The notes under the pieces: generated by a model
What the model saw: only the letters and a program-made list of their open reading frames with translations
Database searches by the model: none
What the model was told of the DNA's origin: nothing
Made by a program: the position numbers and the translations under genes
Assembly: GCF_900625025.1 (NCBI RefSeq)
Contig: NZ_LR130577.1
Span: 1-64,000 of the forward strand
Origin: Lachnoclostridium sp. Marseille-P6806
GTDB taxonomy: Bacteria; Bacillota; Clostridia; Lachnospirales; Lachnospiraceae
Direction: 5' to 3'
Length of the DNA: 64,000 bases
Shown here: one piece after another, positions 1 to 7,546 of the stretch
Layout: the number at the start of each line of letters is the position of its first letter
How positions within the stretch are numbered: the first letter of the stretch is position 1

Positions 1-2
1 AG

Positions 3-116
3 AACATCTACCGTGTGGACAACGGAGACAAACAGGGAATCAAAGTTTCCGCAATCCAGAAGAAGACAAAGAACGTGCTGGACACGCTCGGAGTCGACCT
101 ATTACGTAAAATTTGA
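3..116 (+). CDS. 3' end of an unrecognised protein (partial)
   Basis: Thirty-seven codons are open from the window edge to a TGA, giving a basic C-terminus that ends in LGVDLLRKI. The start lies outside the window. I do not recognise the family. It precedes an AT-rich accessory stretch with conjugative-transposon-like genes, so a mobile-element protein is plausible, but that is inference from position only. The reading could also be chance, because the fragment is short. Confidence 0.35.
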   Translation, partial: NIYRVDNGDKQGIKVSAIQKKTKNVLDTLGVDLLRKI

Positions 117-180
117 GGTTACAGTGTTATAAGGTTTTAATCTCAACATTATTATTTTTCTCCACAACTTTAAAATTGAT

Positions 181-624
181 TTATAACGCTCTTTTCAAAT
201 ACACCATATCCACTAATTGTACTCCATTCTCATATATTGGGTTAGCATAATTGTCAGTAAAAAAATTTGGTATGATATGAGAACGAACAAAACCACATTT
301 TTCATAAAATGAAATTGACATCGGAACATCACCTGTCCCAACTTGCAAAATGTTGTATTTTCCTTTGTATTTCTTAGCAATAAAGTCAATCAAAAATTTC
401 GCATAACCTTTGCCTTGATATTCCGAAAATGTTGCAATGTTTTTAATTTCAAGTACACCATTTCCCTCATTAGTTACGACACACTCACATTTGATACCAT
501 TATCATCAAGCAGATACATTTTACCTTTATCAAGATAACGATCTATCATATCTTCCTGTTCATCTGCCAATAACAGTAACTCAATATAAGCTTTTTTATT
601 TTCAATAACCTCGATTACTTCCAT
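181..624 (-). CDS. GNAT family N-acetyltransferase
   Basis: This is a 147-residue single-domain GNAT protein, expected to transfer an acetyl group from acetyl-CoA to an amine; the substrate is unknown. The central segment with YQGKGYAKFLIDFI (about residues 70-83) is the typical pyrophosphate-binding loop and helix (Q/R-x-x-G-x-G/A), followed by VGTGDVPMSISFYEKCGF, the usual last part of the fold where a Tyr sits near the CoA sulfur. An upstream in-frame TTG is possible, but the ATG at 624 sits better behind a GGTGGTG purine stretch. Base composition is AT-rich, unlike the ribosomal block, which together with its neighbours suggests acquired DNA. Confidence 0.85.
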   Translation of the reverse strand: MEVIEVIENKKAYIELLLLADEQEDMIDRYLDKGKMYLLDDNGIKCECVVTNEGNGVLEIKNIATFSEYQGKGYAKFLIDFIAKKYKGKYNILQVGTGDVPMSISFYEKCGFVRSHIIPNFFTDNYANPIYENGVQLVDMVYLKRAL

Positions 625-651
625 CAATCACACCACCAACTTCAAATTTTA

Positions 652-972
652 TTATTTCTTTTTCTTTGGTTTGGATACAGGTAATTCATCATACATTGAA
701 TTGAATAAACCAGTTAAAAAATCTTTATTGTCAACATCATCTACCAACAGCATTTCCTTTGCTCCATCATAGGGTAACTCATACTTTGCATTTGGCATAT
801 ATGCTATTGCAGATTTAACAGGCTTAACTAAAAATCTATCATCATAAATTCCACCAACAATTTTTCCACGATAATAAATTATATATTCACCCATCATTGA
901 CCTATATGATATTTCTTCCAAATCGGATAGTTGTTCTAAAATAAAATCTAAATATTCTTTACTTGAAGCCAT
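652..972 (-). CDS. TfoX/Sxy N-terminal domain protein
   Basis: A 106-residue protein that matches the stand-alone TfoX N-terminal domain: an early helix, then MMGEYIIYYRGKIVGGIYDDRFLVK, which is the characteristic core (M-x-G-x-x-x-Y-x-x-x-K/G-x-x-F/V-x-x-I-x-D-x-x-x-x-x-K), and a lysine-rich tail. The domain occurs in competence regulators of Proteobacteria, but the small Firmicutes versions have no established role. The ATG has a good AGGGGAAGAG ribosome binding site. It is AT-rich and co-directional with the genes on both sides, probably in one transcript. Confidence 0.8.
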   Translation of the reverse strand: MASSKEYLDFILEQLSDLEEISYRSMMGEYIIYYRGKIVGGIYDDRFLVKPVKSAIAYMPNAKYELPYDGAKEMLLVDDVDNKDFLTGLFNSMYDELPVSKPKKKK

Positions 973-991
973 ACTCTTCCCCTATTTATCC

Positions 992-1420
992 TCAAAATTT
1001 CAACAATCCATTTTCATCAAATTGAAAATTTGGTCCCCATGAAACTTCCCAATAGTATCCATCTAAATCCGAAAAATATGCGTGATATCCACCCCAAAAA
1101 ACTTCCTGTGGCTCTTTTACAATTTTTCCACCTGCTTTTCTTACTAATGCAATTACAGTCTCTACATCTTCTTTATGTTCAACATTGTAGGCTAATGTAA
1201 TTCCTGAAAATCCATTCCCTTTTGGTGGATTATTTTCATCAATATCTTTTGCTAATTGTTCCAAAGGAAATAGTTCAAACTTTGTTCCCGGAGTATCAAA
1301 AAAGCATACTGACGGATTATTTTCTCTGCAATCAGTCTTATATCCTAAACCATCTCTATAAAACTTTATTGACCTTTCCATATCTTTCACACCTAAACAA
1401 ATACAAGTAATCTTGTTCAT
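992..1420 (-). CDS. VOC (glyoxalase/bleomycin-resistance fold) protein
   Basis: 142 residues forming one vicinal-oxygen-chelate module. The N-terminal strand ITCICLGVKDMERSIKFYRD and the C-terminal GGYHAYFSDLDGYYWEVSW are the two signature halves of the beta-alpha-beta-beta-beta fold, and the second contains the usual D-P/L-D-G-x-x-W/E end. VOC members include glyoxalases, dioxygenases and antibiotic-binding proteins, so the specific function cannot be read from the sequence. TAGGAGG lies just before the ATG. It belongs to the same AT-rich co-oriented cluster as the flanking genes. Confidence 0.85.
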   Translation of the reverse strand: MNKITCICLGVKDMERSIKFYRDGLGYKTDCRENNPSVCFFDTPGTKFELFPLEQLAKDIDENNPPKGNGFSGITLAYNVEHKEDVETVIALVRKAGGKIVKEPQEVFWGGYHAYFSDLDGYYWEVSWGPNFQFDENGLLKF

Positions 1421-1446
1421 CGTTACCTCCTATGAATTCTTATTTG

Positions 1447-2064
1447 TCATACAATCAATTTACTTGCCAACTTGTAAACTTGTTTTATCTCTTTACTTTC
1501 TAATTTCCAGCTATCAAGCTCAATTTTAATCAACTCCGGGAATTTCTTACTAATATCCCTTAAAGCATTTCCAACTGATTTTCTCACATATTCGCTTGCA
1601 TCTTCTTTTAAGTTGGCAATCCTTTCAATAGCTTCATTCGGATTTTCCTTGAAATATGGTCTACTTGTCCATATTCTTAGTCCCTCCGTAACAGCTCTCC
1701 TTGTATTAGGATTATTGTTTTTTAACCATTCATCAATTATTGGAAGTGCTTTTTCATATCCTTTTTTCTTGCAGAATTCATCAAATGCCTTTGCCAACAC
1801 TTCCTGAACTCTCCAATTATCATCTTTGGAAACTTCATCTCTCATAAATGCTAAAATATCATCTTGTTCTGATAAATATCCAAAAAGAAATACACCGTAC
1901 ATCCTTACTTGATAAGTAACAGATTTATATGCTAAAAATGCCAAATTCTTAGCATATTCATTATCATTAGATTTATAATCGGTTAACGCTCTTTTCTCTT
2001 CCTCTTTGAAACCATTTTCTATCAAAGAAAATTCTTTTTCTAAACTCGCAATATATTCTTTCAA
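1447..2064 (-). CDS. DNA alkylation repair (AlkD-like HEAT repeat) protein
   Basis: About 205 residues of paired helices with HEAT-like pattern (for example NLAFLAYKSVTYQVRMYGVFLFGYL and KSVGNALRDISKKFP). This is typical of the AlkD/AlkC-like family, which excises bulky alkylated bases from DNA by cradling the duplex. The ORF extends to an ATG at 2082, but that ATG overlaps the AGGAGG ribosome binding site, so the TTG at 2064 (LKEYIASLEKEF), nine bases downstream of AGGAGG, is the more likely start. I did not verify the catalytic Asp/Trp positions, so it could be a structural homolog without glycosylase activity. Confidence 0.75.
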   Translation of the reverse strand: MKEYIASLEKEFSLIENGFKEEEKRALTDYKSNDNEYAKNLAFLAYKSVTYQVRMYGVFLFGYLSEQDDILAFMRDEVSKDDNWRVQEVLAKAFDEFCKKKGYEKALPIIDEWLKNNNPNTRRAVTEGLRIWTSRPYFKENPNEAIERIANLKEDASEYVRKSVGNALRDISKKFPELIKIELDSWKLESKEIKQVYKLASKLIV

Positions 2065-2097
2065 GTTGCCTCGCCTCCTCATAAAATATCTATTTTC

Positions 2098-2379
2098 CTA
2101 CAACGCTTTAATCTTCTCATTTATCAATTCAATAAATGCTATCACAGTCGCTCCTATCATCGGAAGCCCATAAGGACTAAATAAAAAACCAATGACCAAG
2201 CCCGATATACCTATTCCGACTTCTCCTTGAATAAAAGAAGCTAATGCTCCAAATACGCAGAACACCATAACGATATACAGTAATGCTGTTCCAATACCAA
2301 GCAAGAATGTCAAGAAAGCTATCAAAATTGATAAGACAAGACTAATCGGAAATAAGATAATTTTTAATATCCATCGCAT
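2098..2379 (-). CDS. CD1845-like small membrane protein of conjugative transposons
   Basis: 93 residues, almost entirely hydrophobic, with about three membrane segments (residues 3-22, 28-47, 55-85). The wording of the sequence (MRWILKIILFPISLVLSI at the start, FSPYGLPMIGA near the end) resembles the CD1845 family, found as cargo or accessory protein in Clostridioides difficile conjugative transposons and related elements. Function is unknown. AAAGAGGTAG precedes the ATG. It is the clearest positive sign that the AT-rich stretch came in on an integrative element. Confidence 0.75.
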   Translation of the reverse strand: MRWILKIILFPISLVLSILIAFLTFLLGIGTALLYIVMVFCVFGALASFIQGEVGIGISGLVIGFLFSPYGLPMIGATVIAFIELINEKIKAL

Positions 2380-2403
2380 ACACTACCTCTTTTTCTCTTT
2401 CGC

Positions 2404-2459
2404 TTATGTGCTGCTTACAACCATTATTTTTATGGATAATGACTCTAAGCAACACATAA
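2404..2459 (-). terminator. Imperfect long hairpin, probable terminator
   Basis: TTATGTGCTGCTTA (2404-2417) pairs with TAAGCAACACATAA (2446-2459) with one G-U, and CATTAT/ATAATG (2422-2427/2436-2441) pairs inside it. It lies between the HsdM fragment and the CD1845-like gene and overlaps the last codons of the fragment. There is no clean T-run, so termination is likely rather than certain. Confidence 0.5.
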
Positions 2460-2732
2460 ACCATCAGTTTCTTCAGTTTTTAACTTTGGTAGAAGCTTCA
2501 AAACCTTTGATTTTACTGAACTATTTGCCTCTGTCATTATTATGACACGAAACCCGCAGCATGGATCGTAAACACGGCAATTCGAGAACGGTTTCAGGAT
2601 CGAGACGAGAGTTTTTACGACGCTGGCAGGCGTATAGAATTCGCCGCCGCCTTTGCCTTCAACTTCGGCAAATTGTGCGATGCAGTATTCATAGGTTCGG
2701 CCCAGAAGATTCCAGAAGTGTCGTTTTGACAC
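2445..2732 (-). pseudogene. HsdM (type I restriction N6-adenine methylase) fragment
   Basis: About 50 residues read as the start of the methylase domain of a type I HsdM subunit: [14 protein letters not shown], then [12 protein letters not shown], then VYDPCCG, which is motif I, the SAM-binding turn (normally continuing S-G/G-M-F). The match stops exactly after DPCCG and the remaining residues are unrelated. The N-terminal helical domain and the catalytic NPPF motif are missing. Upstream it runs into the tail of the repA pseudogene in another frame, so this is a deletion-fusion remnant. No activity is expected. Confidence 0.75.
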
Positions 2733-2733
2733 T

Positions 2734-3435
2734 TCAAGAAATGTCTTTCCCAGAGTTATCCACAGTCCGGTAGAAGCTTTTCACATAGATCAGGTTGGGC
2801 TTTCCGAGGCCTTGGCGCTTTCGTTCGATCAGTCCGGCCTTGCTTTCCAGCTCATCCAGAAGCTGAACGGCTTTCTTGTTGCCGCAGTTCATGCTCTCCA
2901 TGATCTCAGCGATGGTACAGACGATATAGACGCGATCCTGATCATCCCGTCAGCCGTTCTTGTTTGAGAGTTCTGTCCGGTCAAACAGGATGCTGTACAT
3001 CAGCTTGGCTTCCGCAGAGATCCTTTGGAAGGCTTCATGCTGGATGAGGAGCTTCGGAACCCGGAAGAAAGCGAACTGCTCGGCTTCGGCGCTGTGGATA
3101 TAGTCAAGCACTCCTATCACCACCTCCCGGCAGGGGAACTCGTCCATCGGAAGCGGCTTCTGCCGGAAGTATTCCTTTTCCGGCTTGCCGTAGGGACACG
3201 TCGCAAACAGGCATTTCCTGTACTTGAACTCCGGATGGTAGTAGCAGCTGTCACAGGGCGATTTCTTTTTCGAAGACTCGGCCAGGTAGTAGCAGTTCTC
3301 CTTCTTGAGAGAGCATCCGGCTTTCCGGTTCTTCCAGAAGAAACAGCCTCTACAGCTTGTAGGACGGTCAGCGTAGTAACGCACGCCATCGATCACGATT
3401 GTTTCTTTTGCCATCGAATAATCCTCCTTTTTCAT
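2734..3435 (-). pseudogene. RepA_N family replication initiator, broken by nonsense codons
   Basis: The first 161 codons encode a Cys-rich N-terminus (CRGCFFWKNRKAGC, CDSCYYHPEFKYRKC) and then the RepA_N start FFRVPKLLIQHEAFQRISAEAKLMYSILFDR. An in-frame TGA at 2950-2952 stands where the family has Trp (NG-W). The same frame then continues perfectly as winged-helix RepA_N ([58 protein letters not shown]) to a second TGA at 2734-2736. It then reads on for a few codons before joining the HsdM fragment. Such initiators belong to plasmids and to the replicating modules of integrative elements. The unusual zinc-finger-like N-terminus could be an added DNA-binding domain. It is a decayed mobile-element gene. 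Confidence 0.8.
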
Positions 3436-3467
3436 GATGGTTCTGCAGAGCCTGCAGAAATGAAAAA

Positions 3468-3507
3468 AGCCCAGTTACCGTTTCAGTACAGCAACAGCAA
3501 CCGGGCT
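3468..3507 (-). terminator. Attenuator-like terminator before repA remnant
   Basis: On the minus strand an 11-bp stem (two G-U pairs) between 3497-3507 and 3468-3478 is followed directly by six T. It lies about 30 bases upstream of the repA remnant ATG, so it would stop transcripts in the leader of the initiator gene, a common copy-control arrangement. The regulatory role is inferred from position. Confidence 0.55.
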
Positions 3508-3604
3508 ATGTATGGGAGGCTTTTCTTCTGGGAAGTCACAGACGCCCGGCAGGAAGAACTTTCTGCTGAGCGTCTCAAATGAGTATAGAACAGGATTAGA
3601 ATGA

Positions 3605-3836
3605 TCAGATTCGGTCAGATTCTGTCAGTCGGTCTGAACACCCCGGATATCTGAGATCGTAGTCATCTGAACCAGTCTTTTGGCTCAGGCTCCGAGGGCT
3701 GAAAAATGAGGTCAAATGCACTTCTTACGCTCTCTCATTTCAAAAAATCCCCTCAAAATTTAACTACAGTGGCCCGCAAAAGGCCGGTTCCCTCAGTATT
3801 AACTACTATTTTCCGGTCAGATTACGTCAGAATCTG
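3605..3836. repeat. Phased 10-bp iteron-like repeats upstream of repA remnant
   Basis: Two tandem 10-mers, TCAGATTCGG and TCAGATTCTG (3605-3624, plus a partial third), recur about 200 bases away as TCAGATTACG and TCAGAATCTG (3817-3836). Between them a second direct repeat, CCCTCAAAATTTAACTAC (3750-3767) and CCCTCAGTATTAACTAC (3790-3806), appears. No gene is visible in 3436-3868. Repeats spaced by one helical turn next to an initiator gene look like replication-origin or partition sites of the lost element; this is inference. Confidence 0.5.
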
Positions 3837-3868
3837 CGAAAACAAATCAAAAAGTTTTGGGTAAAGAG

Positions 3869-3898
3869 AAAGCCCGGAAACCTTGTATTCCGGGCTTT
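3869..3898 (-). terminator. Terminator after rpsI
   Basis: A 10-bp perfect stem, AAGCCCGGAA (3870-3879) and TTCCGGGCTT (3888-3897), lies 23 bases past the rpsI stop and is followed on the minus strand by TTCTCTTTACCC. It ends the rplM-rpsI transcript and marks the boundary with the mobile remnant. Confidence 0.85.
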
Positions 3899-3920
3899 TC
3901 TGAGTGTTTTCGACTCGTGA

Positions 3921-4322
3921 TCAGCGCTTGCTGAACTGCGGTGCGCGACGTGCGGCCTTGAGACCGTATTTCTTTCTTTCCTTCATACGAGGATCTCTCG
4001 TAAGGAAGCCGGCTTTCTTGAGGATCGGTCTGTACGTCTCCGAATCCGCCTCGAGAAGAGCGCGGGCAATTCCGTGGCGGACAGCGCCCGCCTGACCGGT
4101 CGTGCCGCCGCCCTTGACCGTAACCTTAATATCATACTGATCCGCCGTCTGCGTCGCCGCCAGAGGCTGTCTGACAATGGTCTTGAGCGTTTCAAGCCCG
4201 AAATAATCATCCAGAGATCTGCCGTTGACCGTGATCTCGCCCTTTCCGGAAGTCATGAACACTCTGGCAACAGAGGATTTTCTTCTGCCGGTTCCGTAAT
4301 AGGTAACTGCTGCTTTAGCCAT
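3921..4322 (-). CDS. rpsI: 30S ribosomal protein S9
   Basis: 133 residues, normal bacterial length. [14 protein letters not shown] near the start and the strongly basic tail ending [14 protein letters not shown] are diagnostic; the C-terminal KR reaches the P site of the small subunit. It is the second gene of the rplM-rpsI pair, 20 bases after rplM, as in nearly all bacteria, and is followed by a terminator. Confidence 0.97.
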   Translation of the reverse strand: MAKAAVTYYGTGRRKSSVARVFMTSGKGEITVNGRSLDDYFGLETLKTIVRQPLAATQTADQYDIKVTVKGGGTTGQAGAVRHGIARALLEADSETYRPILKKAGFLTRDPRMKERKKYGLKAARRAPQFSKR

Positions 4323-4342
4323 GATTTCTCTCCTTTATCCGA

Positions 4343-4771
4343 TCAAAACTTCAGTTCTTCGGGCTTCTGCGCGGCATGATTATGCTCGCTGCCCTCATAG
4401 ACATAGAGCTTCTTGAACATCTGTCTGCCGAGGGGACCCTGAGGAAGCATGCCGTGCACTGCGTGCTCAATGACACGGACGGGCTTTTTCTCCAGCATCT
4501 CGCGAAGAGAGGTGTAGGACGCGTTGCCGACATAATCAGTATGTCTGAAGTAAATCTTCTGCTCCATCTTCTTTCCGGTGACCTTGATCTTGCCCGCGTT
4601 GAGGACGATCACGTTGTCGCCGCAGTCAAGAAAAGGGGTATAGGTGGGCTTATTCTTGCCGCGGAGAACTTTCGCCACTTCCGAAGCAAGGCGGCCGAGC
4701 GTCATTCCGGTTGCATCGACGACATACCACTTTCTCTCGATGGATGACTCGCTGGGCATATATGTTTTCAT
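4343..4771 (-). CDS. rplM: 50S ribosomal protein L13
   Basis: 142 residues with the family landmarks [16 protein letters not shown], the [12 protein letters not shown] strand, and [14 protein letters not shown]13 is an early assembly protein of the large subunit. It has its own consensus promoter inside the end of truA and a leader of about 130 bases, so rplM-rpsI can be expressed apart from the ecf-truA genes upstream. Confidence 0.97.
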   Translation of the reverse strand: MKTYMPSESSIERKWYVVDATGMTLGRLASEVAKVLRGKNKPTYTPFLDCGDNVIVLNAGKIKVTGKKMEQKIYFRHTDYVGNASYTSLREMLEKKPVRVIEHAVHGMLPQGPLGRQMFKKLYVYEGSEHNHAAQKPEELKF

Positions 4772-4905
4772 CGTATTTCCTCCATATAGAATCGTTCCAG
4801 ACTATCGGTATGCGATTCGCAGGGGCAGCGTTCATCTTCACAAAACCGGGGAGTCTGTGCGCCGGAGTAGGCATACTCCGACTGATGTTCTGCCGTCGCA
4901 CCAAA
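4772..4905 (-). promoter_or_regulatory. rplM leader, candidate L13 autoregulatory RNA
   Basis: Between the start site predicted from the promoter at 4908-4937 and the rplM ATG are about 130 untranslated bases. They contain a perfect hairpin, CGGAGTA-4 nt-TACTCCG (4863-4880), and further GC-rich pairings. Firmicutes rplM-rpsI mRNAs are known to carry an L13 leader motif; I could not align this stretch to that model. Confidence 0.5.
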
Positions 4906-4907
4906 AT

Positions 4908-4937
4908 ATTATAAGCTGGTTCTTCCGGTATTGTCAA
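4908..4937 (-). promoter_or_regulatory. Consensus promoter for rplM-rpsI
   Basis: TTGACA (4932-4937), 18 bases, TATAAT (4908-4913) on the minus strand. Both hexamers match the SigA consensus exactly. It lies within the last codons of truA. Confidence 0.85.
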
Positions 4938-5742
4938 ACAAAGTTTTCGTCTCTGTTTCATTCCGCGAACGGAGCGCAGGATCCCCCTCCGTAAAGAGAA
5001 AATCCGCAAGAACAAGTCCCTTGGGCGGCGCCGTGGGCCCTGCCCGCCGCCGTTCTTTCGCCTCCAGAATGGCGGGCATCTCCTCCGGCGCAAGGCGTCC
5101 CCGGCCGACTTCCATCAGCGTGCCTGCGATGATGCGGACCATATTGTAGAGAAAGCCGGTTCCCCTGATGCGGATCACGATTTCCCGCGGCATGCACTCC
5201 GATGTCGGCAGAACCTCCGCCGAAAGAATCGTGCGCACCGTTGTTTCCGCCTGTGAATAAATACTGCAGAAGCTCGCAAAATCGTGTGTCCCGACAAGAT
5301 ACTGCGCCGCTCTCTGCATGCTCCCGACGTCAAAGCGGCTGTAACTGTAATACGTATAGAGCCGCCGCACAGGGTTGGGAAAATCGGCATTATATATCGT
5401 ATATTCATAGGTTTTGACCGTACCGCACCGGCGGGGATGAAAATCCGCGCGAACCTCACAGGAGCGCCGCACGCGGATCGAGGGCGGCAGAAAACGGTTC
5501 ACCGCCAGGGCAAATTTCTCCGGAGGAATGTGGGACTCGGTGTCAAATACCGCAATGTTGCAGAGCGCATGAACCCCCGCGTCCGTGCGGCTCGCGCCGA
5601 TCACCTCGATCGTCTCATCCGTAAGCTCGCAGAGCGCCCGGTCAAGCGCGCCCTCAATGGTCCGGGGATCCTGCTTCTGGCGCTGAAATCCGGCATATTC
5701 CGTTCCGTCATAGGCGACGGTCAGCATGATGCGTCTTGACAT
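4909..5742 (-). CDS. truA: tRNA pseudouridine(38-40) synthase
   Basis: 277 residues. TVAYDGTEYAGFQRQ opens the protein and GASRTDAGVHAL (about residues 49-60) holds the catalytic Asp of the TruA family, which converts U38-U40 of the tRNA anticodon stem to pseudouridine. NMVRIIAGTLMEVGRG near the end is the usual C-terminal signature. It follows ecfT by 15 bases, the standard Firmicutes order. The tail after FLFTEG is longer than usual by about 25 residues and has no recognisable content. Confidence 0.95.
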   Translation of the reverse strand: MSRRIMLTVAYDGTEYAGFQRQKQDPRTIEGALDRALCELTDETIEVIGASRTDAGVHALCNIAVFDTESHIPPEKFALAVNRFLPPSIRVRRSCEVRADFHPRRCGTVKTYEYTIYNADFPNPVRRLYTYYSYSRFDVGSMQRAAQYLVGTHDFASFCSIYSQAETTVRTILSAEVLPTSECMPREIVIRIRGTGFLYNMVRIIAGTLMEVGRGRLAPEEMPAILEAKERRRAGPTAPPKGLVLADFLFTEGDPALRSRNETETKTLFDNTGRTSL

Positions 5743-5757
5743 TGCGCTTTACTCCTC

Positions 5758-6564
5758 TCAAAAAGGGACCGCCCGCGTCGCCGCGGCCGCAGCAAAATAA
5801 AGGATCAGCACAAGGTAGGCGACACCGTCCCGCCGCTGATATCTGAGCGGCTTCATCCGGGTACGCCCCTCTCCCCCGCGGTAGCAGCGCGCCTCCATCG
5901 CCATCGCGAGATCGTTTGCGCGGCGGAACGCCGCGATAAACAGCGGCACCAGCAGAGGAACCATCGCCCGCACGCGGGCAAGAAGTCCCCCGCTCTCAAA
6001 GTCCGCTCCGCGCGCCATCTGCGCCTTTTGTATTTTGTCCAGTTCCTCTGTCAGAATCGGAATAAAACGCAGAGCGATCGACATCATCATGGCGATCTCG
6101 TGCACCGGAACATGAAGTCGCCGGAGCGGACGGAGCAGCTTTTCCAGCGCGTCCGTCATCTGATTCGGCGTTGTCGTGAGCGTCATGAGCGTCGACGCCG
6201 TGATAAGAAAAATCAGGCGAAACGCCATCTTCAGAGCAAAACGGCCCCCCTCCATGGTGAGCTGCAGCCGCCAGAAGCGCCAGAGCACATGCTCGCCCGG
6301 CGTCAGGAACAGGTTGAACAGAACCGTGATCGAAAGCAGAAACAGCACCGGGCGCATCCCGTTCAGAATGTAGCGGAACGGAACTCTCGACAGCGCCACC
6401 GCGGCAAAAAGAAACGCGCCCGCCGCCAGATACCCTGCAAAACGATCGATCAGAAACAGGGAAATGATATAGAAAAAAACACCGGCCACCTTGACCCGGG
6501 GATCAAGCCGGTGCAGCAGCGAATCTGTCTGATAATATTGTCCCAGCGTGATTTCCCTGAACAT
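5758..6564 (-). CDS. ecfT: Energy-coupling factor transporter transmembrane protein EcfT
   Basis: 268 residues with about five to six membrane segments and the long cytoplasmic coupling region carrying two A-R-G-like motifs (QMARGADFESGG and AMEARCYRGG, about residues 183-194 and 221-230) that contact the two ATPases. EcfT scaffolds interchangeable vitamin-binding S subunits. GGGGAG sits before the ATG. A separate S component gene is present at 56910-57572 and could use this module. Confidence 0.95.
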   Translation of the reverse strand: MFREITLGQYYQTDSLLHRLDPRVKVAGVFFYIISLFLIDRFAGYLAAGAFLFAAVALSRVPFRYILNGMRPVLFLLSITVLFNLFLTPGEHVLWRFWRLQLTMEGGRFALKMAFRLIFLITASTLMTLTTTPNQMTDALEKLLRPLRRLHVPVHEIAMMMSIALRFIPILTEELDKIQKAQMARGADFESGGLLARVRAMVPLLVPLFIAAFRRANDLAMAMEARCYRGGEGRTRMKPLRYQRRDGVAYLVLILYFAAAAATRAVPF

Positions 6565-6673
6565 AAACTCCCCGCAAAATGATTCCGGTCGAAGACGTTC
6601 TCTCCCGTCCTCGCCGGAGCTTCTTTATTTCTCTTATTGTCTGCGGAAGCGCTGCAATCGGCTCCGCGGCAGC

Positions 6674-7546
6674 TCACCGCTCCGCGGCAGTGTCTCTTTT
6701 TCCCGGCAGCCTCCGGAGAATTTCCCGGGCAGCCTCCTCCACCGTCAGAGCGTCCGTTCGCACCGGAATCCCCTGCTCCTGCAGATGTCTCATAATATAG
6801 CTGATCTGCGGCGCGGCAAGCCCCATCTCCTCCAGCTCCCGAACACGGGAAAAGACCTCTTTCGGCGTTCCGTCGCAGGCAATCACTCCGCCGTTCATAA
6901 CAAGAATCCGATCCATATATTTCGCCACATCATCCATGCTGTGCGAAACCAGAAGAATCGTGATTCCAAGCTCCCTGTGCATTCCGGAGATCAGATCATA
7001 GATTTCATCTCTTCCTCTGGGATCCAGTCCCGCCGTCGGTTCATCAAGAATCAGCACTTTCGGCTGCATGGCCAGAACGCCTGCGATGGCTGCGCGGCGC
7101 TTCTGTCCGCCGGAAAGCTCAAAGGGAGACATCGCATAGCAGCTCTCGTCCAGCTTCACCTGCCGGAGCGCCGCCAGCGCCCTCTCTTTCTGTTCCTCTG
7201 CCGAAAGACCCATGTTCCTCGGACCGAAGCATACATCCGTCAGCACATCCGCCTCAAACAACTGATGCTCGGGATACTGGAATACCAGTCCGACCTCGGC
7301 GCGGAGCTTTTTCCGGTCATACTTCTGCCCCCAGACATCCTCGCTGTTATATAGGATGCGTCCCGATGAGGGCCGAAGCAGGCCGTTCAGAAGCTGCACA
7401 AAAGTCGATTTGCCGGAGCCGGTATGGCCGATCAGGCCGATGAATTGTCCGTCCGCAAGCTCCGCGGAAAGCCCGTGTACCGCCGGCGAAGCCATTGCGG
7501 AGCCCTCATCATATATGTAATTAACATTCTCTGCCCGGATTGACAT
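6674..7546 (-). CDS. ecfA2: Energy-coupling factor ATPase EcfA2
   Basis: 290-residue ABC ATPase with Walker A GHTGSGKST, Q-loop FQYPEHQLF, signature LSGGQKRRAAIAG, Walker B VLILDEPTAGLD and the switch His in LLVSHSM. It pairs with EcfA1 to power ECF vitamin uptake through EcfT. Its start overlaps the end of ecfA1 by about 26 bases, indicating translational coupling. The C-terminal tail after residue 265 is specific to EcfA proteins. Confidence 0.95.
   Translation of the reverse strand: MSIRAENVNYIYDEGSAMASPAVHGLSAELADGQFIGLIGHTGSGKSTFVQLLNGLLRPSSGRILYNSEDVWGQKYDRKKLRAEVGLVFQYPEHQLFEADVLTDVCFGPRNMGLSAEEQKERALAALRQVKLDESCYAMSPFELSGGQKRRAAIAGVLAMQPKVLILDEPTAGLDPRGRDEIYDLISGMHRELGITILLVSHSMDDVAKYMDRILVMNGGVIACDGTPKEVFSRVRELEEMGLAAPQISYIMRHLQEQGIPVRTDALTVEEAAREILRRLPGKRDTAAER

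Noticed and set aside
2950-2952. TGA in repA as selenocysteine or recoded Trp
   Set aside because: A second TGA follows, the gene is fused to other debris, and no SECIS-like hairpin or alternative code is indicated; simple decay is enough.
3025-3582. 185-codon plus-strand frame
   Set aside because: Antisense to the repA remnant, without a ribosome binding site.
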